Source of the DNA: JANPCX01 sp031431125
GTDB lineage: Bacteria > Pseudomonadota > Gammaproteobacteria > Burkholderiales > Burkholderiaceae_C
Length of the DNA: 64,000 bases
NCBI GenBank assembly: GCA_031431125.1
Contig: JANPCX010000008.1
Span: forward strand, 62,001-126,000
Direction: 5' to 3'
Part shown: positions 50,753-59,219 of the stretch, in pieces
Layout: each line of letters opens with the position of its first letter
Numbering within the stretch: the first letter of the stretch is position 1
Position numbers and translations under genes: made by a program
The notes under the pieces: generated by a model
What the model saw: the letters and a program-made list of their open reading frames with translations, nothing else
Told to the model about the DNA's origin: nothing
Databases searched by the model: none

Positions 50753-52951
50753 ATGGCAATTTCTTATCAATCGCAACCACACCGCCCGATCATGCTGCAG
50801 CGACTGCCTTTGGCACAGGCTGCATTTTTGCTGTGCATCAGCAGCACTGTTTTGGCACAAAACACGGATCCAAACGCACCGACCACCGCTGCACGCACAC
50901 TGGACACGGTGACAGTCACCGGCCGCACCAGCCCACACGTCGATGTGAGCGGCTGGGGCGGCGTACCCGCAAGCAAAGCACCGTTTCAGGCCAGCAGCAT
51001 CAACCTGGAGACCCAGCGCGACCGCGGGTTCTCACGTTTGTCGAACACCACCAAACTCGATCCGTCTGTGAGCGACGCCTACAACAGCGAAGGTTATTGG
51101 GACTACCTCACGATTCGCGGTTATGTGGTGGACAACCGCAGCAACTACCGTCGTGATGGTTTGCCCATCAGCGCGGAAACCTCGCTGCCACTGGACAACA
51201 AAGAACGCATCGAGATCCTCAAAGGCACCAGTGGACTGCAGAGTGGCGTCAGCAGCCCAGGCGGCTTGGTGAACCTGGTCGTGAAACGGCCCTTGGCTGA
51301 ACCGCTGCGCAGCGCTTTTCTGGAGTGGCGTGGCCATGGCGGACTGCTCGGTGCTGCCGACATCAGCCAGCGCTTTGGTAAAGACCAAACGTTCGGCCTG
51401 CGGGTCAACGCAGCCTACGAACGTTTGGATTCTTTTGTGCGTCAACTGCAAGGGCACCGCAAGATGTTGGCAGTGGCGGGCGATTGGCGCATCAACACCG
51501 ACACGCTGTTGGAAGCCGAGTTTGAAACCAGCCACCGCAGCCAGCGCAGCCAACCTGGCTTCAGCTTGTTGGGCAACACCGTGCCCAACTTGAACGATGC
51601 GCGCATCAACCTGAACAACCAGCCTTGGTCTTTGCCCGTGGTGATGGACGCCGACACCTACTCACTGCGATACAGCCAGCGCATCAATTCGCAGTGGCGC
51701 TGGACAGCCCATGCCGCCAGCCAGCGCCTGCTCACCCAAGACCGCCTGGCATTCCCCTACGGCTGCAGCGCAGAGAACAATTACGACCGTTACTGTTCTG
51801 ACGGAAGTTTTGACCTCTACGACTACCGCAGCGAAAACGAACACCGCCATTTGCGCGCCCTGGAAGTGGCCGTGCACGGTCAACTCAAAACCGGTACCTT
51901 GGAACACAGCGTTTCGTGGGGTGTGCAGCAGAACAAGCTGATCCAACGCTTCCAAATGCAGGCCTACAACTATGTGGGTACGGGCAATGTGCAAGGCACA
52001 GCCGTCACGCCCGCCGACCCGACATTGCTTGATCAAAACACGAACCGCGACGAGCGCAGCACGGAGTTTTTTGTGCGTGACGCCATCAAACTGACACCGC
52101 AACTCACCGCCTGGCTGGGCCTGCGACACAGCCGCTTGGAGCGCGACAGCATTCGCACCAACGGCTCGCGCGCCACCCGCTACCAGCAGTCCTTCACCAC
52201 CCCGTGGTTGGCCGCGAGCCTGGCCTTGAACGACGACACGACGGCCTACGCCAGTTGGGGCCAAGGCGTTGAAAGCGACGTGGCGCCCAACCGAGCACGC
52301 TTCACCAATGCAGGCCAGGCCCTGCCCGCACTGCGCAGCCGCCAAACGGAAGTGGGACTCAAAAACAGCGGCCGACCAGTGGCATGGTCCATCGCCTGGT
52401 TTGACATCAACCGCCCGGTTTCAGCAAGCGTGGGACCGGATTGTTTCAGCGACACGCCGGGCGGCACCTGCACACGCCAGACCGACGGGCAAGCCCGCCA
52501 CCGAGGCATCGAGTTGACCAGCAACCTGCGCAGTGGCCCGTGGACACTGCAAGGCGGCTTGCAATGGCTGCACGCCAGAAGGCAAAACAGCCAGGACCCG
52601 ACCATCGACGGCAAAACCCCGGTCAACGTGCCCACCACCACCCTGAAATTGCAAGCGCGTTACGACGTTGCAGCCTGGCCTGGCTTGGCCTTGTTGGGCG
52701 ATGTCGTCGCCGAGAGCCGCCGCCAGGTGCTGCCCGACAACAGCGTCGGCATTCCCAGCACCCAGCAGGTGGATATAGGCTTGCGCTACCGTAGTGCAGG
52801 CGTGGGCACCGGCCAGTGGATTTGGCGTGCTGGCGTGAGCAATGTGTTCGACCAGCGCCGCTGGCGCGAATCGCCCTACCAGTTCGACCATGTTTACCTT
52901 TACCCCATGGCACCGAGGACCTTCCGTTTGTCGGTTCAAACGGATCTCTGA
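50753..52951 (+). CDS. TonB-dependent outer-membrane receptor under TPP riboswitch control (thiamine-related uptake likely)
   Basis: 732 aa from the ATG at 50753 (50684 and 50792 in frame). Signal peptide about 14-36 (ends TVLAQ), TonB-box-like TLDTVTVTGR, plug domain (about 60-190; YLTIRGYVVDNRSNYRRDGLP, RIEILKGTSGLQSGVSSPGGLVNLVVK), then a 22-strand barrel ending in aromatic/charged FRLSVQTDL. By fold it resembles siderophore receptors. The riboswitch in its leader points instead to thiamine or a precursor as cargo, as for TPP-regulated receptors described in other proteobacteria. No inner-membrane thiamine transporter is adjacent. Confidence 0.9.
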   Translation: MAISYQSQPHRPIMLQRLPLAQAAFLLCISSTVLAQNTDPNAPTTAARTLDTVTVTGRTSPHVDVSGWGGVPASKAPFQASSINLETQRDRGFSRLSNTTKLDPSVSDAYNSEGYWDYLTIRGYVVDNRSNYRRDGLPISAETSLPLDNKERIEILKGTSGLQSGVSSPGGLVNLVVKRPLAEPLRSAFLEWRGHGGLLGAADISQRFGKDQTFGLRVNAAYERLDSFVRQLQGHRKMLAVAGDWRINTDTLLEAEFETSHRSQRSQPGFSLLGNTVPNLNDARINLNNQPWSLPVVMDADTYSLRYSQRINSQWRWTAHAASQRLLTQDRLAFPYGCSAENNYDRYCSDGSFDLYDYRSENEHRHLRALEVAVHGQLKTGTLEHSVSWGVQQNKLIQRFQMQAYNYVGTGNVQGTAVTPADPTLLDQNTNRDERSTEFFVRDAIKLTPQLTAWLGLRHSRLERDSIRTNGSRATRYQQSFTTPWLAASLALNDDTTAYASWGQGVESDVAPNRARFTNAGQALPALRSRQTEVGLKNSGRPVAWSIAWFDINRPVSASVGPDCFSDTPGGTCTRQTDGQARHRGIELTSNLRSGPWTLQGGLQWLHARRQNSQDPTIDGKTPVNVPTTTLKLQARYDVAAWPGLALLGDVVAESRRQVLPDNSVGIPSTQQVDIGLRYRSAGVGTGQWIWRAGVSNVFDQRRWRESPYQFDHVYLYPMAPRTFRLSVQTDL

Positions 52952-52999
52952 AGGCGGTAGCCAAGGGGCTGATTTAAAGGCTATAATCTATGGCTCAAT

Positions 53000-53075
53000 T
53001 CCTCGATAGCTCAGTTGGTAGAGCGCCGGACTGTTAATCCGTAGGTCCCTGGTTCGAGCCCAGGTCGAGGAGCCA
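53000..53075 (+). tRNA. tRNA-Asn (anticodon GTT), CCA encoded
   Basis: 76 nt cloverleaf: acceptor TCCTCGA/TCGAGGA, D-loop AGCTCAGTTGGTAGAGC, anticodon loop CTGTTAA with GTT at 53033-53035, T-arm GGTTCGAGCCC and 3' GCCA. A TATAAT-like box at about 52982 precedes it. Confidence 0.97.
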
Positions 53076-53084
53076 TATAAAACA

Positions 53085-53120
53085 ACGGGTTACGCCAAAA
53101 GCGTGACCCGTTTTGTTTTT
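53085..53120 (+). terminator. Rho-independent terminator after tRNA-Asn
   Basis: 11-bp stem ACGGGTTACGC/GCGTGACCCGT (one wobble) followed by TTTGTTTTT, 9 nt past the tRNA end; also lies 3' of the convergent asparaginase gene. Confidence 0.88.
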
Positions 53121-53144
53121 CTTGCCGTGCGGAACACCACGCCA

Positions 53145-54119
53145 TCAGTGGCGTGCTCGATCCGGTGTACCCGTCATCAAACGCAACATCAGCTCAATAC
53201 GCGCTTTCTCGGGCGACAGCGGCGTGGCTGGCAACAAAAGGGGGCCAGCGTCGCTGGCCGACCTCGGGCCGCTGACCACACTGCCCAGCACACACCGGGT
53301 ACTGCGCCACACCACCACGCCTTGGGCTTGCGCTAGCTGCAGCGCCACTTCCAGCTGGGCGTGCACATTGCCATTGCCGCAACCGGCCACCACCAGCCCT
53401 TGCGCACCCGCGTTCAACAGGGCTTGAACCACTCGGCCATCGCTGCCCGCATGGCTGATCAGCAACTCCACTCGCGGCCAAGCGGCCGGGTCAGTGGGTA
53501 AGGCAGACAAACCGACCGCGTCCTGGCCCACAGGCCAAGGTCGAAGTGAACGAAGCTGCCCTTCTTCAATCAATGCGACCGGACCACTCTGGCCTGAGCT
53601 GAAGGCGTCCAGTTGGTAGGGATGGGCCTTGAACACATCAACAGCGCTGTGTACACGCCCGGCCATCACCACCACCACACCGGCAGCACCTGCGGTTTGC
53701 GCCAAGGTGGTGGCATCGACCAAGTTTTGCGGACCGTCCGCTTGGCGCGAGGTGGCTGGACGCATGGCCGCAGTCATGACCACTGGTTTGGTGGGCGCCA
53801 GCACACGGTGCAGGAAATAGGCGGTTTCTTCGAGCGTATCGGTGCCGTGGGTGATGACCAATGCGCCGACTTCAGGTCGCGCGAGATGGGCCGCCGCCTG
53901 TTGCGCCAAACGCTGCCAGGTGGCGTGGTCCATGTCTTTGCTGTCGAGTTGGGCCACTTGCTCGAACTCCAGCGGCAAGGACTGCAAAGCGGGTATGGCC
54001 GCCACCAAGTCGGCAGCCGTGATTTGCCCCGCTTTGTAGCCGGTGTTGTCCTCGCTGCTCGCGGCCCGGCCTGCAATCGTCCCGCCTGTCCCAAGCACCA
54101 CAGTGATTTTCTTTTGCAT
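53145..54119 (-). CDS. L-asparaginase (type I/II family)
   Basis: 324 aa hydrolase converting asparagine to aspartate and ammonia. The catalytic Thr loops are intact: VLGTGGTIAGRAA (Thr about 12) with Tyr in TGYKAGQ, and VITHGTDTLEETAYFL (Thr about 91, Asp about 92). No obvious signal peptide, so probably cytoplasmic, although affinity class cannot be decided. It starts in the LexA-box region divergent from lexA and ends near tRNA-Asn. Confidence 0.92.
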   Translation of the reverse strand: MQKKITVVLGTGGTIAGRAASSEDNTGYKAGQITAADLVAAIPALQSLPLEFEQVAQLDSKDMDHATWQRLAQQAAAHLARPEVGALVITHGTDTLEETAYFLHRVLAPTKPVVMTAAMRPATSRQADGPQNLVDATTLAQTAGAAGVVVVMAGRVHSAVDVFKAHPYQLDAFSSGQSGPVALIEEGQLRSLRPWPVGQDAVGLSALPTDPAAWPRVELLISHAGSDGRVVQALLNAGAQGLVVAGCGNGNVHAQLEVALQLAQAQGVVVWRSTRCVLGSVVSGPRSASDAGPLLLPATPLSPEKARIELMLRLMTGTPDRARH

Positions 54120-54130
54120 TTTTTTGATAA

Positions 54131-54165
54131 CTGGATAAAAATACAGCTACTGGATAAATTGTCAG
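54131..54165. promoter_or_regulatory. Tandem LexA (SOS) boxes in the lexA promoter
   Basis: Two 16-mers that fit CTG-N10-CAG: CTGGATAAAAATACAG (54131-54146) and CTGGATAAATTGTCAG (54150-54165), centres 19 bp apart. They lie 48 nt before lexA and 12 nt before the divergent asparaginase start, so both genes could be affected. Autorepression of lexA is the standard arrangement. Confidence 0.85.
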
Positions 54166-54212
54166 CCTAACCTCGCACAAGCGGCCGCGCAAACCGCCCA
54201 AGGAAACCCACG

Positions 54213-54890
54213 ATGTTTGACGCCCCCAAACTCACAGACCGCCAGCAGCAAATTTTCGACCTGGTGCAAAGCGCCATCGAACGCACTGGTGCGCCCCCGA
54301 CACGGGCCGAAATTGCCTCTGAACTGGGCTTTCGTTCAGCCAATGCCGCCGAAGAACACCTGCAAGCCCTGGCGCGCAAAGGCGTGATTGAACTCGTAGG
54401 CGGTACCTCCCGCGGCATTCGCTTGAAGTCTGACACATTGCGGGCTCTGAACCAAAGCCGGATCAAGCAGTTTTCGCTGCCGCTGCCCAGCCTGGCCCAA
54501 CTGACCTTGCCTTTGATCGGCCGCGTGGCCGCAGGCAGCCCCATCTTGGCGCAAGAACACATAGCCAACACTTACGTGATTGAAAGCAGCTTGTTCGCCC
54601 GCCGCCCGGACTACCTGCTGAAAGTGCGCGGCATGAGCATGCAGGGTGCCGGAATCATGGACGGCGACCTGCTGGCGGTTCAAAAAGCGGTCGATGCAAA
54701 GAATGGCCAAATCGTGGTGGCGCGTTTGGGCGACGAGGTCACCGTCAAACGTTTCAAACGCAGCAAACATGGCATCGAGCTGCTGCCCGAGAACCCCGAC
54801 TTTGAGCCCATCTTGGTCGCCGATGGCGATGCCAGCTTTGCGCTGGAGGGTTTGGCGGTGGGGCTGATACGCAACCACATGCTGATGTGA
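54213..54890 (+). CDS. lexA: LexA repressor
   Basis: 225 aa SOS repressor and self-cleaving serine protease. N-terminal winged helix (about 1-70): LTDRQQQIFDLVQSAIERTGAPPTRAEIASELGFRSANAAEEHLQAL. Cleavage site Ala-Gly in GRVAAGSPILA (about residue 107), catalytic Ser in VRGMSMQGAGIMDGDLL and Lys in VVARLGDEVTVKRFKR. Tandem LexA boxes upstream support autoregulation. A second gene follows 9 nt later. Confidence 0.97.
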   Translation: MFDAPKLTDRQQQIFDLVQSAIERTGAPPTRAEIASELGFRSANAAEEHLQALARKGVIELVGGTSRGIRLKSDTLRALNQSRIKQFSLPLPSLAQLTLPLIGRVAAGSPILAQEHIANTYVIESSLFARRPDYLLKVRGMSMQGAGIMDGDLLAVQKAVDAKNGQIVVARLGDEVTVKRFKRSKHGIELLPENPDFEPILVADGDASFALEGLAVGLIRNHMLM

Positions 54891-54899
54891 GAGAAGGCC

Positions 54900-55229
54900 A
54901 TGGCCACCAGTGCACGCGGGCCGCGCCGCAAACACATTAAAAGCCCGAAAGCAAGCTGCCCTGCCGAATGCAGGGCGTTGGAGCAACTGCCCAACATTGG
55001 CCCTGCGCTGGCGGCTGATTTGCGTTTGGTGGGTATCGCGCACCCCCAAGATTTGATTGAGCAAGACGGCTACCTTCTGTACCGACGTTTGTGCGAGGTG
55101 ACCCGGGTGCGCCACGATCCCTGCGTGCTCGACACGTTTTTAGCCGCCACGGATTTCATGCGAGGCGCACCCGCCACACCTTGGTGGCAATACACCCAAC
55201 AACGAAAACAGCTCTACGGGCTTGTTTGA
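54900..55229 (+). CDS. Helix-hairpin-helix protein (Cdd1/'pathogenicity locus' family), likely in the lexA operon
   Basis: 109 aa. The helix-hairpin-helix LEQLPNIGPALAADLRLVGIAHPQDLI is followed by YLLYRRLCEVTRVRHDPCVLDTFLAATDFMRGAPATPWWQYTQQRKQ, a layout typical of Cdd1-like small proteins. Function in the family is not established; helix-hairpin-helix proteins usually bind DNA. It starts 9 nt after lexA with no promoter between, so it should be induced in the SOS response. Confidence 0.8.
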   Translation: MATSARGPRRKHIKSPKASCPAECRALEQLPNIGPALAADLRLVGIAHPQDLIEQDGYLLYRRLCEVTRVRHDPCVLDTFLAATDFMRGAPATPWWQYTQQRKQLYGLV

Positions 55230-55438
55230 TTGGGCTGCGGCGCCCCTGCATCCCCCCGACGACGTCCCGTGGCGCACGGCCTGGCGGCAAACCAGGGTCT
55301 GTCACTCCGATTGATGGCCAAAAGGAAGCCTTTTCCAGCGTTTGCCGCGGACACATCTGTTGACAATTTGTTCACCGACTGCATTGGCCTGATGTGGCCC
55401 AGCAGAACGATCAACAACATCTTCGTCAACCGAATGCC

Positions 55439-55957
55439 ATGTTCTCCTCCTGGATCTATTCCTTGCGTCAACGGTTTTCCATGTGGCGCTCGCAACGCCG
55501 CAAACCACGTTTGAACGCCAGCGGCAAAGTACGGATCGCCGTTCGCCCCCCGGCGTTGCAGCCGTGGTTGGACAGTGATTCGGGCTTGAACAACCTGCCC
55601 GACTCCAGTTGGTTGGACAGCAGCCCTTATGTTGCCAAGGAAGATACGCGGCGATCGCCGCTAGCGGCACTGCGCCCCCGACACATCACCCCGCTTCCCG
55701 CGGTACGCAACGAATTTCTGTCGTCACTGCAGGACTTGCCCGGCGAGGTTTGTGACGACCTGGAGAGCCGCATCCGTGGCTCCCGGTCATTGCGCGAGCT
55801 GTGGCATTTGCGTACCGAGCTTTTCAAACTGGTTGCCGTACACCGCGATCAACGCGCTGCGCAAGAACGGTTGGCCCGGCTGAATCGCCACTTCCCGAGC
55901 AATGTCATGGGTGGCGGTGTTGGCTCCAACGTTCAACCCTTGCGGACTGCACCATGA
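55439..55957 (+). CDS. Unknown protein, first of a paralogous overlapping pair
   Basis: 172 aa, not recognised. The first 35 residues are basic (SLRQRFSMWRSQRRKPRL); the C-terminal 65 residues contain FLSSLQDLPGEVCDDLESRIRGSRSLRELWHLRTELFKLV and align with the next gene (same LPG...R(I/V)R.S....ELW.LR.ELF pattern). No signal peptide or membrane helix. The stop overlaps the next ATG (ATGA). A TTGACA hexamer lies about 80 nt upstream (55360 region), but its -10 is unclear. Confidence 0.7.
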   Translation: MFSSWIYSLRQRFSMWRSQRRKPRLNASGKVRIAVRPPALQPWLDSDSGLNNLPDSSWLDSSPYVAKEDTRRSPLAALRPRHITPLPAVRNEFLSSLQDLPGEVCDDLESRIRGSRSLRELWHLRTELFKLVAVHRDQRAAQERLARLNRHFPSNVMGGGVGSNVQPLRTAP

Positions 55958-56295
55958 TCATTTCGTCTACTGCCTATGCGCAAACCCAAACCGGCATTGA
56001 ACTCGCGCTGAGCGGCGCCGCTGCCCAGAGTTTTGGAATGCCCAGCGAACGATTGGCCCGCGTCGCGGCGCGCCGCGCATTTGTAGAAATGAAACTGCGC
56101 TTTATGCAAGCAGCCAAGGACATTCCCGGGCCCCGGGGCGAACAATTGGCGGCACGCGTGCGCAGCAGCACCCAGGCGGTTGAGCTTTGGCGTTTGCGAG
56201 ACGAACTCTTTGACGCTCTGGACTGCGGCATCGAACGCAACGAGCTGCACCGGCAGGAAATACGCCAACAACTGAGCCAGGTTTTTCAGTTCTGA
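55954..56295 (+). CDS. Unknown protein, second of a paralogous overlapping pair
   Basis: 113 aa, not recognised. The helical domain RAFVEMKLRFMQAAKDIPGPRGEQLAARVRSSTQAVELWRLRDELFDALD matches the C-terminal part of the preceding gene, so the pair arose by duplication. It lacks the basic N-terminal extension of its partner. The 4-nt overlap suggests equal or coupled synthesis and perhaps a heteromer. No neighbour gives a role. Confidence 0.7.
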   Translation: MIISSTAYAQTQTGIELALSGAAAQSFGMPSERLARVAARRAFVEMKLRFMQAAKDIPGPRGEQLAARVRSSTQAVELWRLRDELFDALDCGIERNELHRQEIRQQLSQVFQF

Positions 56296-56361
56296 GCCCG
56301 AAGCGCAGCAGCACGCTGGCCGCTCGTCTCGCAGCAGGCACAATCGCAGGACTATTCCCGT

Positions 56362-57387
56362 GTGCTGCGACTGCCTGTGAACATCATCATCCTGGACGAC
56401 TACCAAGACGCGGTGCGCAAACTGCCCTGCGCCAGCAAACTCGAACACCTTCACGCCAAGGTCTTCACCAACACCGTCAAAGGCATAGGCCAACTCTCGG
56501 TTCGACTGCGCGATGTGGAGGTGCTGGTCACCATCCGGGAACGCACCCAGTTTCCGCGCCAGTTGCTTGAAAAACTGCCTCGCTTGAAGCTGATTTCACA
56601 AACAGGACGCGTTGGCAGCCACATCGACGTGGAAAGCTGCACACGCTTAGGGATTGCCGTGGCCGAGGGCGTGGGCTCGCCCATTGCCCCCGCCGAGCTC
56701 ACCTGGGCGCTGATCATGGCCGCCATGCGCCGGCTGCCGCAATACATCGGCAACTTGAAACATGGTGCCTGGCAACAGTCGGGACTGCGCGCTGCCTCCA
56801 TGCCGCCGAATTTCAACTTGGGCATGCAGCTACAAGGAAAGACCTTAGGGGTTTGGGGCTACGGCAAGATTGGCCAGCGTGTGGGCCAGTATGGCAAAGC
56901 TTTTGGCATGAAAACCCTGGTGTGGGGAAGTCGCTCGGCGCGCGATCAAGCCGCGCTGGACGGCCACGACAGCGCCGAGAGCTGTGAAGAGTTCTTCGCC
57001 GAGTGCGATGTGCTGTCCCTGCATTTGCGCCTCACTGACGCCACGCGCGCCATTGTCAAGCCCGAGCACTTGTCCCTCATGAAGCCCACGGCCTTGCTGG
57101 TCAACACCTCGCGTGCCGAACTCATCGTAGAAAGTGCCCTGGTTCATGCGCTCAACCGTGGCCGCCCGGGCATGGCGGCCGTGGACGTGTTTGAAAGCGA
57201 ACCCATACTGCAAGGGCACCCCCTCTTACGGTTGGAAAATGCGGTGTGCACGCCCCACATTGGCTATGTGGAACAGGACAGCTACGAGCTGTACTTCAAT
57301 GCGGCGTTTGACAACGTGGTGAACTTTGTCACCGGTGAGCCCAGCAACATCGTCAACCCTGAAGCACTGAAAGTCATTCGCGGCTGA
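56362..57387 (+). CDS. D-2-hydroxyacid dehydrogenase (phosphoglycerate dehydrogenase-like)
   Basis: 341 aa from a GTG start. NAD motif LGVWGYGKIGQRVGQYGKAFG (about 172-192), catalytic Arg in VNTSRAELIVESAL, Glu in DVFESEPILQGHPLL and His in CTPHIGYVEQDSYELYF. It differs from the dehydrogenase at 35250-36245 and lacks the ACT domain of full SerA. Substrate unknown. Precedes the chrA pair by about 38 nt on the same strand. Confidence 0.83.
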   Translation: MLRLPVNIIILDDYQDAVRKLPCASKLEHLHAKVFTNTVKGIGQLSVRLRDVEVLVTIRERTQFPRQLLEKLPRLKLISQTGRVGSHIDVESCTRLGIAVAEGVGSPIAPAELTWALIMAAMRRLPQYIGNLKHGAWQQSGLRAASMPPNFNLGMQLQGKTLGVWGYGKIGQRVGQYGKAFGMKTLVWGSRSARDQAALDGHDSAESCEEFFAECDVLSLHLRLTDATRAIVKPEHLSLMKPTALLVNTSRAELIVESALVHALNRGRPGMAAVDVFESEPILQGHPLLRLENAVCTPHIGYVEQDSYELYFNAAFDNVVNFVTGEPSNIVNPEALKVIRG

Positions 57388-57424
57388 GCCGCGCCCCTCG
57401 TCAACACGCTCGGAGCTCCTCGAC

Positions 57425-58018
57425 GTGCACACCGAACAGCGCAGCCCCGCCTCCTGCACAGAGTTGTTCTGGGTTTTTACCCGGCTGGCGCTGCAAGGTT
57501 TCGGTGGCGTGCTGGCGGTGGCGCAGCGCGAGCTGGTCGAGAAACAGCGTTGGCTCACGGCCGACGAATTCCTGCAATCGCTCTCGCTGGCGCAGGTGCT
57601 GCCCGGGCCCAATGTGGTCAACCTGGCCCTGATGCTGGGTGATCGGTTTTTCGGTTGGCGTGGTGCGCTCTCGGCCTTGGCGGGCATGTTGTCACTGCCC
57701 TTGGTCATCGTCCTGGTATTGGCCAGCAGTTATGAACAAAGCCGCCATCTGCCTTTGGTCAGTGGTGCCCTGCATGGCATGGGCGCGGTGGCGGCTGGAT
57801 TGATCGCCGCCACCGCCCTGAAGCTTGCGCCCAGTCTGCGGAGCAACCCGCTCGGGTGGGTGCTGTGCGCCCTGTTGGTCGTCGTCACGGTGTTGACTGT
57901 GGCGATTTGGCGTTGGCCCTTGTGGACCGTGGTGCTGGGTTGCGGTGGGTTCGGCATGGCAGCTGCTTGGTATGCCTTGCGACAACAGCATGGTGATGAG
58001 GACCCCCCGCATGCATGA
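57425..58018 (+). CDS. chrA: Chromate transporter, N-terminal-type half (short-chain ChrA)
   Basis: 197 aa from a GTG start (GTGCACACC). One CHR domain with about six membrane helices and the family motifs LALQGFGGVLAVAQRELVEKQRWLT and LAQVLPGPNVVNLALMLG. Together with the next gene it makes up a two-gene (short-chain) ChrA, in which each gene supplies one half of the transporter that expels chromate or moves related oxyanions. Overlaps the second half gene by 8 nt. Confidence 0.88.
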   Translation: MHTEQRSPASCTELFWVFTRLALQGFGGVLAVAQRELVEKQRWLTADEFLQSLSLAQVLPGPNVVNLALMLGDRFFGWRGALSALAGMLSLPLVIVLVLASSYEQSRHLPLVSGALHGMGAVAAGLIAATALKLAPSLRSNPLGWVLCALLVVVTVLTVAIWRWPLWTVVLGCGGFGMAAAWYALRQQHGDEDPPHA

Positions 58019-58607
58019 CCTCACCTTTCACGAGCTGTGGCAGTTGTTTTTTCATTTTTTGAGCTTGAGCCTGTTGGCCATCGGCGGGGCCATCACCACC
58101 ACCCCGGAGATGCACCGCACCCTGGTCACAGAGAACGCTTGGCTGAGCGAAGCGCAGTTCACGGACTCAATCGCCTTGGCACAAGCAGCCCCCGGCCCCA
58201 ACGTGCTGTTTGTGGCCGTGATGGGTTGGAATGTCGCAGGCGGCTGGGGCGTGCTGGCGGCATTGAGCGGCATCTTGTTGCCGTCCACCACCTTGGCCCT
58301 GTGGGCGGCGCGGTGGCAAGGCGCGAACCGCAAACACCCTGCTGTGGTGGCTTTCACCAGCGGCATGGCACCCATCACGATTGGCCTCTTGTTCGCGACC
58401 TCATGGTTGTTAATCGAACCCCAGCTTCGTGGCTTGTGGCAGCGACCCGTCGACGCACCAGACCACACGTTCACGCAAGCCGCCCTCAGCGCCTTGCTGT
58501 TCATTGTCAGCATGGTCGCCATGGTGTGGCGCAAATTGGGACCACTGGCTTTGATTGGATTGGGCGCGGCTGTGGGGGCCGCCATGACCCTTCCCATTAA
58601 GGGATAG
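58011..58607 (+). CDS. Chromate transporter, C-terminal-type half (short-chain ChrA)
   Basis: 198 aa. Second CHR domain: LSLLAIGGAITTTPEMHRTLVTENAWLSEAQFTDSIALAQAAPGPNVLFVAVMGW, then about five helices. Paralogous to the preceding gene and inversely oriented in the membrane in the family model. The ATG at 58011 overlaps the first half by 8 nt. Downstream is the large inverted repeat. Confidence 0.88.
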   Translation: MHDLTFHELWQLFFHFLSLSLLAIGGAITTTPEMHRTLVTENAWLSEAQFTDSIALAQAAPGPNVLFVAVMGWNVAGGWGVLAALSGILLPSTTLALWAARWQGANRKHPAVVAFTSGMAPITIGLLFATSWLLIEPQLRGLWQRPVDAPDHTFTQAALSALLFIVSMVAMVWRKLGPLALIGLGAAVGAAMTLPIKG

Positions 58608-58615
58608 TTTTAGCC

Positions 58616-59219
58616 TATTGATGCGGCCCCTTAAAGTCTGAGCTGCCGGTCTGGGGGGACCATCGTTTGGTGCGGGACAGCCGTTGTTTGATGCACCGCG
58701 CCGGGTCTCGGCCCGGCATGCCGAGTGACTTTCTTGCTGGTGCAAGAAAGTCACCAAAGAAGCACCTCAACACCAGCCTATTTGAGGCGTGACAGAACGA
58801 GCCCGGACCAGGGTGGATGCGCTGGTTCAGCTTGGCACCACAAGCCCTCGGGCGACGTTTTCTCGGCGGCTTGTCGCACCAACCGTTGAACGCATCTGCC
58901 GCAGCTCCCGGCCTGCCAGCAGCTCGTGGCGTTTCGCAGTGTTTGGATAAGACGCCGAGAAAACGTCGCCCGAAGGCCAGTGGCTACTGGTCGAATCCAG
59001 ACCCCACGTCTGCACTCCAACACCAAGCCACCCCTCCCCAAATAGGCTGGTGTTCAGGTGCTTCTTTGCTTACTTTCTTGCACCAGATAGATGAGTAAGT
59101 CGCCGTGCCGGGGCGAATTCCCGGCGCGGTGCATCAAGTCAAGGCTGCCGTCCACCGGGGCTGCCTTGCGAGAGACTCAACCAGTCCGGCAGTTCAAACT
59201 TCAAGGGGCCGCATTAATA
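58616..59219. mobile_element. About 600-bp large inverted-repeat element between chrA pair and PAP2 gene
   Basis: The left arm (58616-58790) and right arm (59037-59219) are inverted copies over about 175 bp with some gaps: outer end TATTRATGCGGCCCCTTRAA, then a TTGATGCACCGCGCCGGG block, then GGTGCAAGAAAGT and AGAAGCACCT ... ACACCAGCCTATTTG blocks. The middle holds a second pair, CGGGCGACGTTTTCTCGGCG (58849-58868) and its exact inverse (58953-58972). No transposase or credible gene. The right arm includes the last codons of the PAP2 gene. The 586-nt gap has no other feature. Confidence 0.75.

Noticed and set aside
58778..59098. Short open frames within the large inverted repeat
   Set aside because: Present on both strands because of the palindrome, with no start signal or family match.
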